From positions 1-16,929 of the forward strand of contig URFU01000037.1 in NCBI GenBank assembly GCA_900547125.1: a stretch of 16,929 nt of DNA, written 5' to 3'. The position numbers were made by a program, and so were the translations under genes. The notes under the pieces are model-generated. The model saw only the letters and a program-made list of their open reading frames with translations. It ran no database searches and had not been told where the DNA came from. Source of the DNA: an uncultured Collinsella sp. (lineage in GTDB: Bacteria; Actinomycetota; Coriobacteriia; Coriobacteriales; Coriobacteriaceae). Below are positions 12,978 to 16,929 of the stretch, piece after piece; positions within the stretch are counted from its first letter, which is position 1, and each line of letters opens with the position of its first letter.

Positions 12978-13853
12978 TCAGCCAAAACGTCCCGTCAAAT
13001 AATCCGCCGTGCGCGGATCGGTCGGATTCTTGAAGAGTTGCGCGGTGGGCGCGTGCTCCACCAGCTCACCCAGCAAAAAGAATGCGACCGAATCGGAGAT
13101 ACGCGCCGCCTGCTGCATATTGTGCGTAACGACCACGAGCGTGCAGGTCTCTTTGAGCTCGCAGGCCAGCTGCTCCACCACCAGCGTCGACACAGGGTCG
13201 AGTGCCGAGGTCGGCTCGTCCATCAGCAGAATGTCGGGCTGCACGGCAAGTGCGCGGGCGATGCACAGACGCTGCTGCTGGCCGCCCGAAAGACCCAGAC
13301 CCGACTCTTTGAGCTTGTCCTTGACCTCATCCCATAGCGCAGCGCGACGAAGGGAGTCCTCGACCAGCTCATCCAGCGCAGCGCGATCGCGCACACCCAT
13401 ACCGCGCGGACCATACGCGACGTTGTCGTAGATGCTCATGGGAAACGGGTTGGGGCGCTGGAACACCATGCCCACGCGCTGGCGAAGGCGGCAGATGTCG
13501 TAGTCGCCCAGGATATCTTGACCATCGAGCGCAATCTTGCCCTCGATGCGGCAATCCTTGATGCCGTCGTTCATGCGGTTAAAGCAGCGCAGCAACGTGG
13601 ACTTTCCGCAGCCCGAAGGCCCGATGAACGAGGTGATCTGCTTGTCGCGGATCTTGATATTCACGTCCTTGAGCGCATGGTGGTCGCCATAGAACAGGTC
13701 GAGGCCCTCGACATCGATACGCGTCGGCGAGGCGGCAAGATCCTCTGCCGTGGGGCGAGTCGCATCCCCAACCTCGCGCTCGCGCGCGGCCTCGGCTCGC
13801 GCCTCCATTAGCTCCTCGAGCTCCGTGGGCTCCATAGCCACACCAGCCGTCAT
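12978..13853 (-). CDS. pstB: PstB, phosphate ABC transporter ATP-binding protein
   Basis: The 291-residue ATPase has Walker A GPSGCGKST (78-86), the PstB-specific Q-loop FQRPNPFPMSIYDNVAYGPR (131-150), signature LSGGQQQR (188-195), Walker B ILLMDEPTSALDP and the switch histidine in VVTHNMQQAARISD. PstB powers high-affinity phosphate import with PstS, PstC and PstA. The first 40 or so residues are a charged Glu/Arg/Ala-rich extension absent from most PstB proteins (about 250 residues). The ATG at 13853 is chosen because GGAGG lies eight bases upstream; a GTG at 13868 overlaps that ribosome site. Unusually, pstSCA and phoU are not adjacent: a VanS-like kinase gene lies upstream and the PhoB-like gene downstream. 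Confidence 0.95.
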   Translation of the reverse strand: MTAGVAMEPTELEELMEARAEAAREREVGDATRPTAEDLAASPTRIDVEGLDLFYGDHHALKDVNIKIRDKQITSFIGPSGCGKSTLLRCFNRMNDGIKDCRIEGKIALDGQDILGDYDICRLRQRVGMVFQRPNPFPMSIYDNVAYGPRGMGVRDRAALDELVEDSLRRAALWDEVKDKLKESGLGLSGGQQQRLCIARALAVQPDILLMDEPTSALDPVSTLVVEQLACELKETCTLVVVTHNMQQAARISDSVAFFLLGELVEHAPTAQLFKNPTDPRTADYLTGRFG

Positions 13854-13929
13854 ACCGCATACCTCCACATCGATATCAATTCAGCAGTATCGATAGTAGG
13901 AATCGCGGCTCATATGCACGTGAGCGCAT

Positions 13930-13946
13930 TGTCAAGTGTTTGTAAG
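13930..13946 (-). promoter_or_regulatory. Pho-box-like direct repeat upstream of pstB
   Basis: On the minus strand CTTACA (13946-13941), AACAC and TTGACA (13935-13930) form two TT-ACA-type half-sites on an 11-base step. This resembles the Gram-positive PhoP box pattern. TTGACA could also serve as a -35 element, though the only -10-like hexamer (TATGAG, 13914-13909) is 15 bases away. The site is 77 bases upstream of the pstB ATG. Confidence 0.4.
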
Positions 13947-13956
13947 GGCACACTGG

Positions 13957-15195
13957 CTATGCGGCGGGCAGCTCGATGGTGAATATCGTGTGTTCGGGCG
14001 TCGATTCACATGCAACGGTACCGCCGTGCGCGCATACGATCTCCTTGGCGATGGCAAGCCCCAGTCCAGCGCCGCCGCGATTGGTCGCACGCGCCGCATC
14101 CAGGCGATAGAACTTCTCAAAGATCACCTTGAGCTTTGCCTCAGGGATGGGATCGCCCTGATTGATAAAGCGCACGCGCACGCCACCGCCGTCCCGGCGT
14201 CTGGCCTCGATCGTGATGGTCGAGCCCTCATAGCTATAGGCAATAGCGTTTTTCATGATGTTGTTGAACACGCGAGCCATTTTGTCGCCATCCACGAGCA
14301 CCGTCAGGTCCTCGCGAATATCAACTTGGACTTCCTTATGCTGCTCGTTGAGGATGGGATAGAACTCGTCAGCCACCTGAGCCAGCAGCAACCCCAGATC
14401 AACATAGCCGCGCGTGAGCACGATATCGTGGAAGTCAAAGCGCGTGATATCGAAGAACTCTTCGATGAGCGCATCGAGCCGGTGCGCCTTGTCGAGAGCC
14501 ACGCCCGTAAAGTGCGCACGTTGCTCAACCGGCAGCTCAGGAGCCTCTTGCAGCAGCGAAAGATAGCCCACTACGCTCGCAAGCGGGGTGCGTAGGTCAT
14601 GTGCCAAGTACGTAACCAGATCGTCCTTGCGATGCGACTCGTCACGCAGAGCTTGCTGCACCTTGCGCTCACGGTCACGCACGCGGTTAAGGGCGCCCTC
14701 GGCCTCCAAGAAGTCGCCGTCGATGTTGTCCCAGGTGTCGGGGTGATCGATCAGGCGATCTTGAATACGAGCGGCCAGCACACAATCGGCATGCTGCTCG
14801 CCCTGTTCGTAGCCCTGGTAGTACAGGGCACGGCCGCACAAGAACAGCACGCACACGGCAAGCGCCAGCACAAAGCCAAGCATGTTGAATACAAAGCCGG
14901 CATCGAACAACACCGGCCCTTCGATGCCGCCGCGCGCCATGGCGCCAATCGCCAACGTCATGGCCCACGCGGCGCCGCCAATCACCACGCAGCGGCACAC
15001 GATCTCAAATCGATCGATCAGCAAAAAGCCGACAAGCAGCACCGCCAAGATTCCGACGATGTTGTCGATGCCAATCAGCAGCAGGCTCAGCAAAAAGAGC
15101 AGCACCGTTGCAAGCGCGCGGTTGTCGACGACCGACCTCACGTATTCAAAGAGCCGATCGGGCACCTCGAACGCTTGCCTATCGTCTTTTGTCAT
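13957..15195 (-). CDS. VanS-like sensor histidine kinase
   Basis: The 412-residue protein has an N-terminal membrane region with about four spans (residues roughly 27-44, 45-60, 66-86, 99-122) and hardly any extracellular loop. The kinase core follows closely the VanS pattern I know: DLVTYLAHDLRTPLASVVGYL (His198), LDKAHRLDALIEEFFDITRF, ADEFYPIL, DGDKMARVFNNIMKNAIAYS, FINQGDPIPEAKL, IFEKFYRLDAARATNRGGAG and GLGLAIAKEIV. The frame is open to 15360, but that would overlap the regulator gene by 139 bases. The ATG at 15195 has GAGGA seven bases upstream, so it is chosen. It lies 26 bases after the regulator stop. The ligand is unknown; VanS sensors usually have two spans and a periplasmic loop, unlike this one. 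Confidence 0.87.
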   Translation of the reverse strand: MTKDDRQAFEVPDRLFEYVRSVVDNRALATVLLFLLSLLLIGIDNIVGILAVLLVGFLLIDRFEIVCRCVVIGGAAWAMTLAIGAMARGGIEGPVLFDAGFVFNMLGFVLALAVCVLFLCGRALYYQGYEQGEQHADCVLAARIQDRLIDHPDTWDNIDGDFLEAEGALNRVRDRERKVQQALRDESHRKDDLVTYLAHDLRTPLASVVGYLSLLQEAPELPVEQRAHFTGVALDKAHRLDALIEEFFDITRFDFHDIVLTRGYVDLGLLLAQVADEFYPILNEQHKEVQVDIREDLTVLVDGDKMARVFNNIMKNAIAYSYEGSTITIEARRRDGGGVRVRFINQGDPIPEAKLKVIFEKFYRLDAARATNRGGAGLGLAIAKEIVCAHGGTVACESTPEHTIFTIELPAA

Positions 15196-15221
15196 ATCAA
15201 GATCCTCACAAGCGAAAAGCG

Positions 15222-15917
15222 TTATTCGATGATGTAGCCGACGCCCCAGACGTTTTTGATAAAGCGTGGCTTTTGTGCGTCGTCGCCGATCTTTTCGCGC
15301 AAGTGGCGAATATGCACCATCACCGTATTGTTGGAGCCGGGCATAAAATCCTCGTTCCACACCGCGCGGAACAGGTCCTCCACGGCCACCACGCTGCCGC
15401 GATGCTCGACCAGATACAGCAAGATTGAATACTCGGTGGGCGTGAGGCGAACCGGTGAACCGTCCACTGTCACGGAACGAGCATCGCGGTTGATCTCCAA
15501 GCCGTCGAGCTGAATGGTCAGCGACTCGGCCGCCTGTGCACGGCTACCGTAGCTGGTGTAGCGGCGAAGCTGAGCGTGCACGCGCGCGATGAGTTCCAGC
15601 GGGCGGAACGGCTTGACCACGTAATCGTCCGCGCCAAGCGAAAGGCCCTCGATCTTGTCTTGCTGGGCATCGCGCGCCGTCAGCATGATCACGGGATAGG
15701 TATGGCTGGAACGGATCGTACGCAGCAGCTCAAAGCCATCGATATCGGACAGCATGACATCCAGCAGCGCCAGATCGAACTCCTGCTCCAAGATTGCCTT
15801 GGCAGCATCGGCCCCGCTATAGGCAATCTGGACATCTAAGCCCTCTTTTGTAAGGTAGATACCAACCAAGTCGGCGATGGCCTTTTCGTCATCAACTACC
15901 AAAATGCGCTCGTTCAT
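15222..15917 (-). CDS. VanR-like OmpR-family response regulator
   Basis: The 231-residue protein has a receiver (ILVVDDEKAIADLVGIYL, phospho-acceptor Asp53 in LLDVMLSD, HTYPVIMLTARD, VVKPFRPLELIARV) and a winged-helix effector domain (LTPTEYSILLYLVEHRGSVV, SNNTVMVHIRHLREKIGD, FIKNVWGVGYIIE). The spacing and wording match VanR of glycopeptide-resistance loci closely, as far as I recall that family. The ATG at 15917 has GAGGAG five bases upstream. It precedes the VanS-like kinase and is divergent from a D,D-carboxypeptidase gene. No vanH, vanA or vanX homologue lies in the window, so a glycopeptide-resistance role is not implied. Confidence 0.9.
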   Translation of the reverse strand: MNERILVVDDEKAIADLVGIYLTKEGLDVQIAYSGADAAKAILEQEFDLALLDVMLSDIDGFELLRTIRSSHTYPVIMLTARDAQQDKIEGLSLGADDYVVKPFRPLELIARVHAQLRRYTSYGSRAQAAESLTIQLDGLEINRDARSVTVDGSPVRLTPTEYSILLYLVEHRGSVVAVEDLFRAVWNEDFMPGSNNTVMVHIRHLREKIGDDAQKPRFIKNVWGVGYIIE

Positions 15918-15937
15918 GCGTGCTCCTCTCGCGCTCC

Positions 15938-15943
15938 ATTATG
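15938..15943 (-). promoter_or_regulatory. possible -10 box for the VanR-like gene
   Basis: The minus strand reads CATAAT 20 bases upstream of the ATG. No -35 match is seen at 17 bases (TGTGTG), as is common for activator-dependent promoters. The implied leader would be short, about 13 bases. Confidence 0.3.
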
Positions 15944-15976
15944 CCCGAGGGGGTGCCCGTCACACACAACAAGCGT

Positions 15977-16003
15977 GGGTGATTAAGTCGGCCTTAAGCA
16001 CCC
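15977..16003. promoter_or_regulatory. putative regulator site between vanR-like and carboxypeptidase genes
   Basis: TTAAG occurs at 15983-15987 and again at 15994-15998, an exact 11-base step as used by OmpR/PhoB-family regulators. The block is also an imperfect inverted repeat: 15977-15987 pairs with 15993-16003, one mismatch, five-base loop. It lies 60 bases upstream of the VanR-like ATG and 112 upstream of the carboxypeptidase start. Confidence 0.4.
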
Positions 16004-16069
16004 TTGTGCCCGTTCGGGCGCGGATGTGGGCCACGCGCGCACGCGATGATCGCCGACACCGGCAAACGA

Positions 16070-16075
16070 TATACT
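16070..16075 (+). promoter_or_regulatory. -10 box for the D,D-carboxypeptidase gene
   Basis: TATACT matches the sigma-70-type -10 in five of six bases and lies 39 bases upstream of the GTG start. The -35 region (TGATCG at 17 bases) is poor. Confidence 0.4.
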
Positions 16076-16114
16076 CTAGTTCCAGAAGAGACCATCCCGT
16101 CGAAAGCGAAATCT

Positions 16115-16929
16115 GTGAAGTCCCTCATCTCTTTTGCAAAGCGCTCAGCCCAGCTTGCCGCCGGCTTTGTCTGCGCTATCGCCCTTGCCGCTGGCGTGCC
16201 CACCGTCGCCGGCGCCCAAGTGCTTACGACCGACAATGTTTGCGGCAAAACCGCCGATGCGCGCGGCATCACGGCCGATAATCTGCCCGATATCGATGCG
16301 ACCAATGCGCTCGTCATGGGCAAAGACGGCACCGTCTACTATGGGCGCGGCGCCGATGAGCAGGTCAAAATCGCCTCGATCACCAAGGTCATGACCGCAA
16401 TCATAACCGTCGAGAATTGCAAGATGGACGAGAAGGTCACGGTGAGCAACGCCGCAGCCACCGTGGGTAATTCGACCGCCGGTTTGCTCGAAGGCGACGA
16501 GCTTACCGTGGAGCAGGCGCTGCGCGGCCTGATGATTCCCTCGGGCAACGACGCCGCCATCGTGCTCGCCGAATATGTGGGCAAGAAGATCGACCCTAAG
16601 ACCAAAGACGCCGAGGCCACATTTGTGAAGGCCATGAACGAGCGCGCTAAGAAGCTCGGCTGCACCGGTACGCTTTTTGAAAACCCGCATGGTCTGGACT
16701 TTGATGAGTGGGCTGGCGATATGCACTCAACCGCACACGACGTAGCGCTGATGATGCAGGAGGCCATGAAAAACGACACGATCCGCGAGGTCGTAGCGAG
16801 CGAGGATTCCTGGATCGAGGTCACGGGCGCCGACGGCACCGACCATTCGCATTCCATGGACACGCATAACTATTTGCTGGGCCAAGATGGCAACATCGGT
16901 GGCAAGACTGGCACCACCGACGATGCAGG
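16115..16929 (+). CDS. secreted serine-type D-Ala-D-Ala carboxypeptidase, PBP5/S11 family (3' end outside window)
   Basis: The frame is open from a GTG at 16115 to the window edge, giving 271 codons. A signal peptide is clear: positive start (MKSLISFAKR), hydrophobic core, and a cleavage-like site VAGA-Q near residue 34. The active-site motifs of penicillin-binding carboxypeptidases are present: SITK (Ser88, Lys91), SGN (143-145) and KTG (264-266). It would trim the terminal D-Ala from peptidoglycan stem peptides outside the membrane. The C-terminal part, including any membrane anchor, is missing. An in-frame ATG at 16046 would put 23 residues before the signal peptide and lie upstream of the TATACT box, so the GTG is preferred, though its Shine-Dalgarno is weak. 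It is divergent from the VanR-like regulator. Confidence 0.9.
   Translation, partial: MKSLISFAKRSAQLAAGFVCAIALAAGVPTVAGAQVLTTDNVCGKTADARGITADNLPDIDATNALVMGKDGTVYYGRGADEQVKIASITKVMTAIITVENCKMDEKVTVSNAAATVGNSTAGLLEGDELTVEQALRGLMIPSGNDAAIVLAEYVGKKIDPKTKDAEATFVKAMNERAKKLGCTGTLFENPHGLDFDEWAGDMHSTAHDVALMMQEAMKNDTIREVVASEDSWIEVTGADGTDHSHSMDTHNYLLGQDGNIGGKTGTTDDA

Noticed and set aside
11501..13033. 510-codon ORF on the plus strand
   Set aside because: It is antisense to both the PhoR-like and PhoB-like genes and runs into pstB. Its His/Arg-rich composition is typical of a reverse-strand shadow.
15196..15360. Longer N-terminus for the VanS-like kinase
   Set aside because: It would overlap the regulator gene by 139 bases. 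The ATG at 15195 has a proper Shine-Dalgarno and a plausible N-terminus.
13957..15917. Glycopeptide resistance cluster
   Set aside because: Only regulator-like genes and a serine carboxypeptidase are visible; no ligase, dehydrogenase or D,D-dipeptidase gene is in the window.
16046..16114. Upstream ATG start for the carboxypeptidase
   Set aside because: It would place 23 polar residues ahead of a clear signal peptide and lies upstream of the TATACT box.
1..16929. CRISPR arrays, tRNA or rRNA genes, transposases
   Set aside because: I saw no regularly spaced repeat array, no cloverleaf or rRNA stretch and no transposase motif on either strand.

Overview
The window looks like chromosomal DNA of a high-GC Gram-positive bacterium, most likely a gut actinobacterium of the Coriobacteriia (Collinsella-like). 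This is inferred from the high GC, the strong GC bias at third codon positions with long shadow ORFs on both strands, a Gram-positive CpsCDB module, a PhoP/PhoR system and a VanR/VanS-type system. No rRNA or tRNA gene is present, so the taxon is not proven.

Layout. (1) 1-2578, minus: the first 859 codons of a RecJ exonuclease continuous in frame with a RecQ/DEAH-like helicase; its 3' end lies outside the window. A 21-codon ORF with its own Shine-Dalgarno overlaps its start. (2) 2855-3853, plus: a BASS-family (bile acid:sodium symporter) transporter, divergent from recJ. (3) 5362-3884, minus: cutC coupled to a GalT-like HIT-superfamily protein (DUF4931). (4) 5363-5728: 366 bp without a gene, packed with four strong inverted repeats. 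(5) 7753-5729, minus: htpG (Hsp90), whose leader carries a terminator-like hairpin. (6) 10561-7956, minus: a CpsC/CpsD/CpsB phosphoregulatory module for envelope polysaccharide, followed by a GNAT acetyltransferase. (7) 15917-10757, minus: a VanR/VanS-like two-component system, then pstB, then a PhoB/PhoR-like two-component system. (8) 16115 to the end, plus: a secreted PBP5-type D,D-carboxypeptidase, cut by the window edge and divergent from the VanR-like regulator.

How they may work together. The right half is mainly about sensing and regulating the cell envelope and phosphate. PhoR/PhoB and PstB fit phosphate control, and a Pho-box-like repeat lies upstream of pstB. The VanRS-like pair shares an intergenic region with a D-Ala-D-Ala carboxypeptidase, and that region holds an 11-bp-phased direct repeat suited to an OmpR-family regulator. 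The Cps kinase/phosphatase trio has no glycosyltransferase genes beside it here. The left half is a mix of DNA repair, transport and chaperone functions.

The points most worth a second look are the RecJ-helicase fusion, the VanRS-like/D,D-carboxypeptidase pairing without vanHAX in view, the htpG leader hairpin, the hairpin cluster at 5411-5721, and a nearly identical stop/Shine-Dalgarno/GTG junction used at two unrelated operon joints.
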